From assembly GCF_041146875.1 (NCBI RefSeq), contig NZ_JBFRXP010000011.1, positions 34,559 through 98,558 on the forward strand: DNA of 64,000 nt. Direction: 5' to 3'. The DNA comes from Igneacidithiobacillus sp041146875 (GTDB taxonomy: Bacteria; Pseudomonadota; Gammaproteobacteria; Acidithiobacillales; Acidithiobacillaceae). The notes below the pieces were generated by a model, which saw nothing but the letters and a program-made list of their open reading frames with translations, was not told the DNA's origin and ran no database searches. This document shows positions 26,720 to 35,116 of the stretch, in pieces. A program made the translations under genes and the position numbers. Every line of letters begins with the position of its first letter. The first letter of the stretch is position 1.

Positions 26720-29700
26720 ATATTTCGGCGTTGTTCATTCGCCGGCGGGTGATGACCATCATCCTTAGCCTCGCTTTGGTCATCTATGGGATTTTCGCCT
26801 TTCAGAGCCTGCCGGTGGCCATGCTCCCCAGCGTTGATTTTCCTACGGTTCTGGTTTCCGCTAGTTTACCTGGAGCCAGCCCCCAGACCATGGCGAGCAG
26901 CGTAGCGACGCCGTTGGAGAAGCAATTTTCCAGTATTCCCGGTCTGTCAGCGATGAGCTCCACCAGTAGCGTCGGCTCCACGCGAATCATTCTGCAGTTC
27001 GATCTCAGTCAGAACATCGACGTGGCCACGCAAAACGTAGAAAACGCCGTTACCCAGGCGCAGCACCTTCTCCCGCCGGGTATGCCCAGCCTGCCCTTCG
27101 TCAAGCAGATGAATCCGTCGGCGGCACCCGTTGAATTCATCGCCCTGACGGCGCCCGATATGCCCATCTACAAACTTAATGCCTACGCGGTGGATAAGGT
27201 AGTGCCCGCCATTTCCGGCATTTCGGGGGTGGCCCAGGTACAGATCTTTGGCGAGCAGAACTATGCCGTGCGCATCCATGCCAATCCCTTCGCCCTCCAG
27301 GCCCATGGACTTTCCCTGCAGGCCCTGGATCAGGCGGTGGGCAGTCATAACGTCAATCTGCCCCAAGGTACCCTGCTGGGGACGGCGCGCAATTATGCGG
27401 TCAATGTGCACGGCCAGCTCAACGATGCCCAGGACTTCCGCAATATGCCGGTGATGCAGAGCGGCGGGACGGTAGTCCCCCTGGCGGACGTGGCGACGGT
27501 CAACAATGGGGTGGATAATGACCAGATTGCCAGTTGGCTGGGCGGGCACCGCGCCTTGATTTTGGCGGTAGTGCGGCAGCCCAGCGCCGACACCGTGGCG
27601 ATCTCCGACGCTATCCAGAAACGCCTGCCCAGTTTCACCGCCGGCCTGCCCGGTGGCGCCAAGCTGCAGATCATTTACGACAAGGCCGACTACATTCGCG
27701 CGGCGGTGCAAGAGGTGGAATACACCTTGCTCCTGGCCTCGCTGTTGGTGGCCGGGGTGCTTTGGCTCTTCCTGCGTCGGGGCAGCCCTACCCTCATTGG
27801 TGCCCTGGCGATCCCCACCTCCATCCTTGGTACCTTTGCGGTCATCTCCTACCTGGGCTACACCCTCAATACCCTGACCTTGCTGGCCCTGACCCTGTCC
27901 GTGGGTTTTGTGGTGGACGATGCGGTGGTCATGCTGGAGAACATTGCCCGTCACGAGGAGCGTGGCGAAGAACCGGAACAGGCGGCCTACGCCGGCAGTT
28001 CGGAGATTGGCTTTACGGTCTTGTCCATGACCCTCTCCCTGGCGGTGGTGTTTTTGCCCTTCCTGATCATGGGGGGGATCATCGGGCGCCTGTTCCGCGA
28101 ATTTGGCGTTACCATTGCCGTGGTGATCCTGCTCTCGGGTCTGGTGTCCCTGACCTTGACCCCCATGCTCTGTGCCCGCTACTTGCAGGTGAAGCACGAA
28201 GCGCCGAGTCGTTTTGAACGCGGCTTTGCCCGTCTGCGTGCCTGGTATGGGCGCAGCTTGCGGAAAAGCCTGGAGCATCGGGGCTGGATCTACCTGGGGG
28301 CAGGCTTGAGCCTGCTGGGGATGATCGGGCTCTTTATGATCCTGCCCAAGGGCTTCATCCCTAGCGAAGACAGCGGCATGATCATGGGCAACCTCCAGTA
28401 TCCCCAAGGGATTTCCTTTGCCCAATTGGAAACCCTGCAGGAGCGAGTGGCGGCAGCAGTGGAGAAAAATCCCGCCATTGCGTCGGTGATGTCCAGTGCT
28501 GGGCAGGGGGCAGGCGCCTTTGGTTCGGCCAATACCGGACGGCTCATCATCCGCCTCAAGCCTTTGGGTGATCGGGCCAGTGGCGATACGGTCATTGCCC
28601 AGTTGCGGCGCACCGTAGCAAACTTTCCGGGGGTAGAGGCGAGTTTTATGCTGCCGCCCGCCATCCAGATGGGCCCCATCTCTTCGCAGTCCAATTACCA
28701 GTACACACTGCAAAGTGAAGACCAAGCGACTCTTGATGCGGCAGTGCCGAAACTGGTTGCAGAGCTGCGCAAGGTGCAGGGTTTGCAAGCGGTGAACAGT
28801 GATCTACAGGTGGCCAACCCGCAAATTGATGTCCGCGTGCTGCATCGCCGAGCGCAAGCCTTAGGAGTTACTCCGCAGTCCATCGAACAGGCACTGAACT
28901 TTGCCTTTGGCGGAACGCAAGTCGGGACGATTTATGCCTCCACCAACCAGTACGAGGTCATCCTCGATCTGGCGCGACGCTTTCAGGAGAATATTGGCGC
29001 CTTGGGGGCTATTACCCTGCCGGGCACGGCAGGTCTTGTGCCGCTCTCGGCAGTGGCGAATTTCGGCTATGGTGTTGGCCCCTTGAGCATCAGCCACTAT
29101 GACGGTATTCCCAGCGTGACGATATCTTTCAATCTGGCCCAGGGAACCTCCATAGGGCAAGCGACCCAAGCGGTACAGAAGATCGCTGCCCAGGTCCTGC
29201 CGGCGGGTGTGCAAGGAAGTTTTGGTGGTTCCGCCCAGGCCTTCCAGCAGTCCAACAGTTCTCTGCCCCTGCTGCTCCTGGCCACCATTGCCCTCATTTA
29301 CGCCATCCTTGCCATTCTGTATGAGGACTTCATCCACCCCCTGACCATCCTCACCGCCCTGCCCCTGGCCGGTTTTGGGGCGCTGTTGGCGCTCTGGATT
29401 TTTCATCAGGAACTGGATTTGTTCAGCTTTGTGGGCATCATCATGTTGGTGGGCCTGGTGAAAAAGAACGGCATCATCATGGTGGATTTCGCCATTCATC
29501 GGCGGCGCGAAGGGGCCTCGGCGGTGGACGCCATGGTCGATGCCTGTATCACCCGTTTTCGCCCGATCATGATGACCAATCTGGCGGCGGTGCTGGGCAT
29601 CCTGCCCATCGCCATTGGTATTGGCGCTGGAGCAGAATCGCGGGTACCGCTGGGGGTGGCGGTGGCAGGGGGCATTGTCGTGTCGCAGTTCCTTACGCTT

Positions 29701-29808
29701 TTTGTGACACCAGCCTTCTATGTGTTTTTTGAGGGGCTCAAAGAACGATTTTCTCAGCGTTTCGCGCGGCGCCGCGCTCGTTCTTCGTACAAAGACGCAA
29801 GCTCGTAA
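26716..29808 (+). CDS. RND multidrug efflux pump, HAE1 family
   Basis: This inner-membrane proton/drug antiporter has 1030 residues, starts with the family pattern MNISALFIRRRVMTIIL and overlaps the adaptor gene by 4 bases. There are 12 predicted membrane helices in two pseudo-repeats with two large periplasmic loops. The proton-relay acidic pair is in FVVDDAVVMLENIARHEERG (helix 4), and the second half has GLVKKNGIIMVDFA (helix 10 to 11). The pattern fits the MdtB/MdtC-like branch of hydrophobe/amphiphile exporters rather than the heavy-metal CusA branch, since the CusA Met triad is not evident. The substrate is unknown. Confidence 0.93.
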   Translation: MNISALFIRRRVMTIILSLALVIYGIFAFQSLPVAMLPSVDFPTVLVSASLPGASPQTMASSVATPLEKQFSSIPGLSAMSSTSSVGSTRIILQFDLSQNIDVATQNVENAVTQAQHLLPPGMPSLPFVKQMNPSAAPVEFIALTAPDMPIYKLNAYAVDKVVPAISGISGVAQVQIFGEQNYAVRIHANPFALQAHGLSLQALDQAVGSHNVNLPQGTLLGTARNYAVNVHGQLNDAQDFRNMPVMQSGGTVVPLADVATVNNGVDNDQIASWLGGHRALILAVVRQPSADTVAISDAIQKRLPSFTAGLPGGAKLQIIYDKADYIRAAVQEVEYTLLLASLLVAGVLWLFLRRGSPTLIGALAIPTSILGTFAVISYLGYTLNTLTLLALTLSVGFVVDDAVVMLENIARHEERGEEPEQAAYAGSSEIGFTVLSMTLSLAVVFLPFLIMGGIIGRLFREFGVTIAVVILLSGLVSLTLTPMLCARYLQVKHEAPSRFERGFARLRAWYGRSLRKSLEHRGWIYLGAGLSLLGMIGLFMILPKGFIPSEDSGMIMGNLQYPQGISFAQLETLQERVAAAVEKNPAIASVMSSAGQGAGAFGSANTGRLIIRLKPLGDRASGDTVIAQLRRTVANFPGVEASFMLPPAIQMGPISSQSNYQYTLQSEDQATLDAAVPKLVAELRKVQGLQAVNSDLQVANPQIDVRVLHRRAQALGVTPQSIEQALNFAFGGTQVGTIYASTNQYEVILDLARRFQENIGALGAITLPGTAGLVPLSAVANFGYGVGPLSISHYDGIPSVTISFNLAQGTSIGQATQAVQKIAAQVLPAGVQGSFGGSAQAFQQSNSSLPLLLLATIALIYAILAILYEDFIHPLTILTALPLAGFGALLALWIFHQELDLFSFVGIIMLVGLVKKNGIIMVDFAIHRRREGASAVDAMVDACITRFRPIMMTNLAAVLGILPIAIGIGAGAESRVPLGVAVAGGIVVSQFLTLFVTPAFYVFFEGLKERFSQRFARRRARSSYKDASS

Positions 29809-29814
29809 AAACTA

Positions 29815-29824
29815 TGGTATAAAT
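29815..29824 (+). promoter_or_regulatory. Extended -10 promoter candidate for the lipoprotein gene
   Basis: TG (29815-29816), one base, then TATAAA (29818-29823) forms an extended -10 box about 30 bases before the ATG of the orphan lipoprotein. I see no matching -35, which such promoters do not need. It suggests the lipoprotein is transcribed separately from the efflux genes. Confidence 0.45.
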
Positions 29825-29853
29825 GCGCGCTAACGAAAGAGTGAGGAACTTTC

Positions 29854-30387
29854 ATGCGCAAACGACAAGTGCCGCTACTTCTTACCGTAGGTCTACTGGG
29901 CGCTTGTGCCCAGCTCCCTGCGCCCCAGCCAAGCCGCTCCGCTGTGGCTGAGACGCGTTCGGCGCAGGCCGAGCAGGCGGCGCAGCTCGCTCAGGAACGT
30001 CTTGCCGCCGTCGCTGCCCAACGCCAAGCGGCTGAGGCGCGTTTCTGTGAATCCTGGCGCAGCTCGCTCGACTTGATGCGTCGTGATGCCATTGGCTGTG
30101 TGCATACCACACCGGAGCAGCAAGGCAGCTGCTGGGACGCAGTCTCTAGCTGGGCTGGTGCCAAGAGCGACTATTATTCGGCTCTGCAACGCCTGTTTGC
30201 CGGGCATGCCTACGCCGCACCAGCGCAGACGGCGGGAAATTTCTTCCAACAGACCCAGGCTTGGGCACAGCTCTGTCGCAGTAGCGTGCAAAACTGCTTG
30301 CAAGAAGCCAATCAGACGCAGATGCAGGGGCAGAAAGCCGCGGTCAGTCAATTCTGTGCGGCACAGGGCAACGCAACATCCCGGTAA
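29854..30387 (+). CDS. Lipoprotein of unknown function
   Basis: I do not recognise this 177-residue protein. The N-terminus is a lipoprotein signal with lipobox LLGAC (Cys18), followed by a Pro-rich linker and an Ala/Gln/Glu-rich helical stretch (about residues 30-62). The rest contains six further cysteines (FCESW, IGCVH, GSCWD, QLCRS, QNCLQ and QFCAA), an even number that suggests three disulfides in the periplasm. It follows the RND operon by 45 bases but has its own promoter candidate, so a role in efflux is only a guess. Confidence 0.65.
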   Translation: MRKRQVPLLLTVGLLGACAQLPAPQPSRSAVAETRSAQAEQAAQLAQERLAAVAAQRQAAEARFCESWRSSLDLMRRDAIGCVHTTPEQQGSCWDAVSSWAGAKSDYYSALQRLFAGHAYAAPAQTAGNFFQQTQAWAQLCRSSVQNCLQEANQTQMQGQKAAVSQFCAAQGNATSR

Positions 30388-30473
30388 ACTGGACGTCGCC
30401 CTTACTCTATTCCTCCCCGCAGCAACTTTGTTAGACTCGAATAGCAGTCAGACAAAATCCCAAGGGAGGGAAT

Positions 30474-30926
30474 ATGAAACAGTTTTTGAAAGATTTCAAA
30501 ACCTTTTTACAACGCGGCAATGTTATTGATTTGGCTGTAGCGTTTGTTATTGGCAGTGCTTTCTCCGCTATTGTCACGTCGCTAGTGACCAACATTGTGA
30601 TGCCACCCATTGGGCTGGTACTGGGAAAAGTGGATTTCAGTAATCTTTTTCTCATACTCCATGAGGGCAAAACGCCGGGGCCATACCTGACTCTGGCCGC
30701 CGCCGAAAAGGCCGGCGCAGTCACCTGGAACTATGGTCTGTTCATTATGTCCATTATCAGTTTCCTGATCATTGCTTTTGTTATCTTTCTCCTCGTGCAT
30801 AGTATCAATCGCCTCTATCCGAAACCTGCCGCGCCCGTCACAACCAAAGATTGTCCGTTCTGTGCGACGGCCATTCCTCTGGCTGCCAACCGTTGCCCCA
30901 ACTGCACCTCGCAGCTGGCTTCCTGA
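30474..30926 (+). CDS. mscL: Large-conductance mechanosensitive channel MscL with C-terminal zinc ribbon
   Basis: MscL is the homopentameric emergency valve that opens under high membrane tension. The N-terminal amphipathic helix (MKQFLKDFKTFLQRGN), the pore helix (VIDLAVAFVIGSAFSAIVTSLVTN shortened here to its start VIDLAVAFVIGSAF), the loop and helix 2 (about residues 83-107) are standard. After helix 2 (INRLYPKP) the usual charged C-terminal helical bundle is replaced by a short zinc-ribbon motif with Cys127, Cys130, Cys141 and Cys144 (CPFC and CPNC). That would place five zinc sites at the cytoplasmic end of the pore. It has a GGGAGGG site and stands just before rmuC. Confidence 0.93.
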   Translation: MKQFLKDFKTFLQRGNVIDLAVAFVIGSAFSAIVTSLVTNIVMPPIGLVLGKVDFSNLFLILHEGKTPGPYLTLAAAEKAGAVTWNYGLFIMSIISFLIIAFVIFLLVHSINRLYPKPAAPVTTKDCPFCATAIPLAANRCPNCTSQLAS

Positions 30927-30942
30927 GTAGAGTCTGATCCTG

Positions 30943-32490
30943 GTGTCTAGCCTAGTTTGGATAGCCGTTGCCTTGGGCATCGGCGTCCTGCTGAGCGCAC
31001 TCGTTTTTTGGCTTTGGTGGCGGGGTGAAAGACAATCCTGGCAAACCCGCCTTGCTATTGCGGAACAAAGTTTCGCTCAGCAACAAGAAACAAGGCTACA
31101 AGCGGAGGAATTGCTGTGCCAGGCGCGTGCCGAGCTTCAGTCGCTGACAGCAGATCTGCAAGACGCGCGGGTGCAGTTGGCGGCTGCGCGAACGATGGCT
31201 GCACAGCTGCAGCAGTTGCAGGGAGAACACGGGCGACTGCAAGAGCAGGGTGTCAGGCAAAGCGGGCAATTGGCCGAACTACAAGAGCGCCTGCTACAGG
31301 AACGCCGGCAAGCGGAGGAGAAGCAGCGTCTGCTCAGCGAGGCGGAAGAACGTTTGCGCCAGACCTTTGCCGCTTTATCGAGCGATGCCTTGCGACGCAA
31401 TAATGAAGACTTTCTCCGCTTGGCTCACGAAAATCTCACCCGCTTCCAGGAGCAGGCACGGCAGGATTGGGAGGGTCGGCAGAACAACTTTGGTCAGATT
31501 GTTGCTCCGATCCGCGAATCCTTGGGCAAGATGAATGAACGCCTGGACGGTCTCGAACAGGTGCGTAATTCTGCCTATAGTGCCCTCACCGAGCAGTTGC
31601 GTGGGCTGGTGCAGGACCATCTGCCGCGTTTGCATGAAGAAACGGCTGCCTTGGTAAAGGCCCTGCGGCAGCCAGCTGCGCGCGGACGCTGGGGGGAGAT
31701 GCAGCTCAAGCGCGTGGTGGAGATGGCGGGGATGCTCTCCCATTGCGATTTTATCGAACAGGCATCGATACAGACGGAAGATGGGGTACAGCGCCCAGAT
31801 CTGCTGGTGCGCCTGCCTGGCAACAAACAGATCATTGTCGATGCCAAGGCGCCGCTGAACGCCTACCTGCAGGCCGTTGAGGCGCGCGATGACACCGAGC
31901 GTCAGCGTCACCTGCTCAAGCATGCGGCAGAGTTGCGCACCCACTTGCAACAGCTCGGCAGGAAATCCTATTGGGAGCAACTGCCGGGTAGCCCGGAGTT
32001 TGTCGTACTGTTCTTGCCGGGCGAGGATTTTTTCAGCGCTGCGCTGCAAAGTGATCCAAGCCTGATTGAATATGGGATGGAACAAAAGGTGATCGTGGCG
32101 ACTCCGACGACGCTGATCGCCCTGCTCCGCGCCGCGGCCTATGGCTGGCGGCAAGAAGCGGTAGCCGCCAATGCCCAGGCCGTTAGCGCCTTGGGACGGG
32201 AGCTGCACGATCGCCTGCTCACTTTGAGTGGACATTGGTCCAAGGCCGGGCGACAACTGCAAAGTGCCGTGCAATCCTATAATCAGGCCACAGCATCTTT
32301 GGAAACGCGGGTTTTGGTTTCGGCACGGAAGTTTCCCGAACTCGGCGCGACAATTGGCGACCGCGAGATTTCCACGCTGGAACCCGTAGAGTTGCAAGTG
32401 CGCAACTTACAGGTGCGCGAGACGGAAGCGACCAGCGCTACGGACGATCTGCCGCCGGTTTCGCCTGTGCCAAGGCCAAGGGAAGACTGA
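30943..32490 (+). CDS. rmuC: DNA recombination protein RmuC
   Basis: RmuC proteins carry a nuclease-like fold and limit inversions at short repeats in E. coli. An N-terminal membrane helix (residues 3-26) is followed by a long coiled coil (about 30-150, Gln/Glu/Ala/Leu-rich) and the RmuC domain (about 195-460, with RGRWGEMQLKRVVEMAGM and DAKAPLNAYLQA, the latter containing the putative catalytic D-x-K). The GTG start is 16 bases after mscL with a weak ribosome site. Its 3' end overlaps that of the convergent ispH gene by 53 bases. Confidence 0.9.
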   Translation: MSSLVWIAVALGIGVLLSALVFWLWWRGERQSWQTRLAIAEQSFAQQQETRLQAEELLCQARAELQSLTADLQDARVQLAAARTMAAQLQQLQGEHGRLQEQGVRQSGQLAELQERLLQERRQAEEKQRLLSEAEERLRQTFAALSSDALRRNNEDFLRLAHENLTRFQEQARQDWEGRQNNFGQIVAPIRESLGKMNERLDGLEQVRNSAYSALTEQLRGLVQDHLPRLHEETAALVKALRQPAARGRWGEMQLKRVVEMAGMLSHCDFIEQASIQTEDGVQRPDLLVRLPGNKQIIVDAKAPLNAYLQAVEARDDTERQRHLLKHAAELRTHLQQLGRKSYWEQLPGSPEFVVLFLPGEDFFSAALQSDPSLIEYGMEQKVIVATPTTLIALLRAAAYGWRQEAVAANAQAVSALGRELHDRLLTLSGHWSKAGRQLQSAVQSYNQATASLETRVLVSARKFPELGATIGDREISTLEPVELQVRNLQVRETEATSATDDLPPVSPVPRPRED

Positions 32491-33388
32491 AAATTACCTT
32501 TTCTTCCACCCCAGGTAACTCCTGTGGCTTTTGTGCGCCCCAAGAACCCAGTGTGTCGATGATTTCTTGCACTAAGCTCTCTGGCGCCGAGGCCCCGGCG
32601 CTGATGCCAATACTGGGATTGCCATTGAACCATTCTTTGCGCATCTGGGAGGCATCTTCAATCAAATGGGTTGCGGTACCGAGTCGTTGGCCCAGTTCGG
32701 CAAGACGGCTGGAGTTGGAGCTGTTCGGTGCCCCCACTACCAGCAGGATGTCGACTTCGGGTACGAGCTTTTTCACCGCATCTTGGCGATTCTGGGTGGC
32801 ATAGCAGATGTCGTCCTTTTTCGGGCCTTGAATGGCGGGAAAACGTTCGCGCAAAGCCACTATCACTTCGGCGGTATCGTCCATACTCAGAGTGGTTTGG
32901 GTAATATAGGCGAGGCGTTCCGGATCGCGTGGCTGCAGGCGGGCCACGTCTTCGACATTCGAGACCAAATACATCATGCCGCTCGCGACCTGCCCCATGG
33001 TTCCCTCTACCTCGGGATGGCCAGCATGGCCAATGAGCACCATCTCCATGCCCTCACGGCTATATTTCTTGACCTCCATGTGCACCTTGGTAACCAGTGG
33101 GCAGGTTGCGTCGAAGACCGTCAATCCACGCTCCTCGGCACGTTGGCGCACCGCCAGAGGAACGCCGTGGGCACTGAAGATGACCGTTGCACCATCGGGG
33201 ATTTCGTCGAGCTCTTCCACGAAAATGGCCCCACGATTGCGCAAATCGTCAACTACGTGACGGTTGTGTACGACCTCGTGCCGCACATAAATGGGCGCAC
33301 CGAAGAGCTCCAGGGCACGTTCGACAATTTGGATAGCACGATTGACGCCGGCACAAAAGCCGCGCGGATTGGCTAAGAGGATATCCAT
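32438..33388 (-). CDS. ispH: 4-hydroxy-3-methylbut-2-enyl diphosphate reductase IspH (LytB)
   Basis: IspH performs the last step of the MEP isoprenoid pathway with a [4Fe-4S] cluster. The start MDILLANPRGFCAGV is typical, giving 316 residues; longer in-frame starts add unrelated sequence. The three cluster cysteines are in RGFC (Cys12), ATCPLV and DDICYATQNRQ. The catalytic Glu lies within the segment equivalent to TxExxK, and SAHGVP and GAPNSSNS are the substrate loops. The product feeds ubiquinone and undecaprenyl phosphate synthesis. It overlaps the end of rmuC on the opposite strand. Confidence 0.96.
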   Translation of the reverse strand: MDILLANPRGFCAGVNRAIQIVERALELFGAPIYVRHEVVHNRHVVDDLRNRGAIFVEELDEIPDGATVIFSAHGVPLAVRQRAEERGLTVFDATCPLVTKVHMEVKKYSREGMEMVLIGHAGHPEVEGTMGQVASGMMYLVSNVEDVARLQPRDPERLAYITQTTLSMDDTAEVIVALRERFPAIQGPKKDDICYATQNRQDAVKKLVPEVDILLVVGAPNSSNSSRLAELGQRLGTATHLIEDASQMRKEWFNGNPSIGISAGASAPESLVQEIIDTLGSWGAQKPQELPGVEEKVIFSLPLALAQAKPAADRP

Positions 33389-33440
33389 GGGTTTGGGCTC
33401 CAAACGATTTCGCCCATGGTCCGGCGCTAGCGTCTTTCTG

Positions 33441-34172
33441 TCAACCGAGATCGCCCCATTGTGCCTGCAGAATCGCGAGGGCGGCGATCGGTGCGGTTTC
33501 GGCGCGCAAGATTCGCGGCCCACAGCGGCGCAGCAGAAACCCTGCTTTCTCGGCGGCTTCCAGTTCCTCGGGCGCCAAGCCGCCCTCGGGACCGCTCAAG
33601 AGTTCTGCTTGCGCCGAACTCGGCGTTGGTAAATCCCTTATGCCCAGTTGCGCTGCGGCATCGAAAGCCACGCGTAGCGGGGCTTTTGCCTGGTGCAGAT
33701 AGTCGCAGAGTGACACCGCTGGCAGCAGGATGGGTAGATGGGTGGCCTGACTCTGCTCTGCGGCGGCAACGAGAATTTCTCGCCAGCGTCCTTGCCGTTT
33801 TTCGCTCTTGGCCTCGGCCAGCGGTACCTGGCAGTAGCGGCTGTGCAGCGGCTGAATGCTTGCGACACCTAGTTCCGTGGCCTTCTGTAACAACCAGTCC
33901 CAGCGCTCCCCGCGTAATACAGGCAGCGCGAGAGTCAGCGCAAGGGGGCTAGCCGTACTGCGGAAGATTGCCTCGCTTACCTCTAGCACGGCGTCTTTTC
34001 CTGCCACTCCGCCGAGCGTCGCCGAGTATTCCCAGCCGTCGCCAGTGAAGAGCGTAAGCTCCTGCCCGCGGCGCGCCCGCAGCACGCGCAGGAGGTGATG
34101 GCTGGCCGCGTCGGCGAGCACAAACGCACCCATCTGGGGCGTGATTTCGCTAAACAAGTGGATGCGAGGCAT
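33441..34172 (-). CDS. rsmE: 16S rRNA (uracil-1498-N3)-methyltransferase RsmE
   Basis: RsmE is a SPOUT-class methyltransferase of 243 residues. The N-terminal PUA-like domain (HHLLRVLRARRGQELTLF) binds rRNA. The C-terminal knot shows the family motifs RWDWLLQKATELGV, AAAEQSQATHLP, LSGPEGGLAPEELEAA and LRAETAPIAAL. It lies 52 bases upstream of ispH on the same strand and is divergent from the IMPase-family gene. Confidence 0.95.
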   Translation of the reverse strand: MPRIHLFSEITPQMGAFVLADAASHHLLRVLRARRGQELTLFTGDGWEYSATLGGVAGKDAVLEVSEAIFRSTASPLALTLALPVLRGERWDWLLQKATELGVASIQPLHSRYCQVPLAEAKSEKRQGRWREILVAAAEQSQATHLPILLPAVSLCDYLHQAKAPLRVAFDAAAQLGIRDLPTPSSAQAELLSGPEGGLAPEELEAAEKAGFLLRRCGPRILRAETAPIAALAILQAQWGDLG

Positions 34173-34249
34173 GACGCTATTCTGGGGGATCTCGGCGGCC
34201 TCTGCAAAGGCCGGATGACCTTGGCCTTGCGCTGCTCTATGCTTAGCTG

Positions 34250-35071
34250 ATGAAAATGCAAGAGAGAATGGATATTGATGGGGACTGGGTTGCGGCGCAG
34301 TTGCGAGCCTGCGCTGAGCGCATCATTTTGCCGGGTTACCAGCGGGTAGCCAGTGCGCGCAAGCCCGACGGCAGTATCGTCACTAGTGCCGACCTCGACA
34401 GTCAAAGCTTTTTGCAGGGCCAGTTGGCGCAACGGTACCCGAATATTCCGCTCCTTGGTGAGGAAATGTCCGCCGCTGAGCAGCAGCAAGTGCTAGATTC
34501 GAGCAATCTTCTCTGGTGTCTGGACCCTCTGGATGGCACCAGCAATTTCGCTGCCGGTGTGCCAGTCTTTGGCATCAGTCTGGCGCTTATGGATGCGGCA
34601 GGACCGCTGCAGGCCTGGATTTACGATCCAATGCGCCAAGACCTCTACACCGCTCTGCGCGGAGCTGGTGCGTTTCTGAACGGCAAAGCGCTGCACGTCC
34701 GGGAGGCGCCTGCCCTGCGCGCGACGGTGGGCGTGGTGGACTACAAGCGCCTGACGCGTGAGCTTGCGCTCCGGCTGCTCACCCAACAACCCTTCCACAG
34801 TCAGCGCAACTTCGGCAGTTGTGTATTGGAGTGGAGCTGGTTGGCGGCCGGGCGTTACCATTTTTACCTGCATGGGGCACAACAACTCTGGGATCGCGCC
34901 GCGGGAAGCCTGATTCTAACAGAGGCAGGTGGGCAGATGAGCACCCTGGATGCTGCGCTGCTGCCGCAGCGAGATTTGCAGAAAACCTCGGTTTTGGCCA
35001 CCCTGGACCCGCAATTGCACATCGCTTGGCGGGAATATCTCGCCGTCGAGTTCCCAAAAAGCCAAGCTTGA
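34250..35071 (+). CDS. Inositol monophosphatase family phosphatase
   Basis: This Mg2+-dependent, Li+-sensitive-type sugar or nucleotide phosphatase carries the family motifs: first metal ligands in LLGEEMS, the second in WCLDPLDGTSNFAAG and the third in QQLWDRAAGSLILTEAGG. The substrate could be myo-inositol phosphate, 3'-phosphoadenosine phosphate (CysQ-like) or fructose 1,6-bisphosphate; the sequence alone does not decide. Three ATGs are close together, and the third (18 bases in) has the best site (AAGAGAG). Its place 45 bases before glpX suggests cotranscription with the Calvin genes. Confidence 0.85.
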   Translation: MKMQERMDIDGDWVAAQLRACAERIILPGYQRVASARKPDGSIVTSADLDSQSFLQGQLAQRYPNIPLLGEEMSAAEQQQVLDSSNLLWCLDPLDGTSNFAAGVPVFGISLALMDAAGPLQAWIYDPMRQDLYTALRGAGAFLNGKALHVREAPALRATVGVVDYKRLTRELALRLLTQQPFHSQRNFGSCVLEWSWLAAGRYHFYLHGAQQLWDRAAGSLILTEAGGQMSTLDAALLPQRDLQKTSVLATLDPQLHIAWREYLAVEFPKSQA

Positions 35072-35116
35072 TTTATCCTTGGGCCTATTTCTATCGCCAC
35101 TTGAAGGACATCCCCT

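Noticed and set aside
26947..28788. A 613-codon minus-strand open frame inside the RND pump gene
   Set aside because: Antisense shadow: the translation is His/Gln/Gly-rich without motifs, while the plus strand encodes a perfect HAE1 pump.
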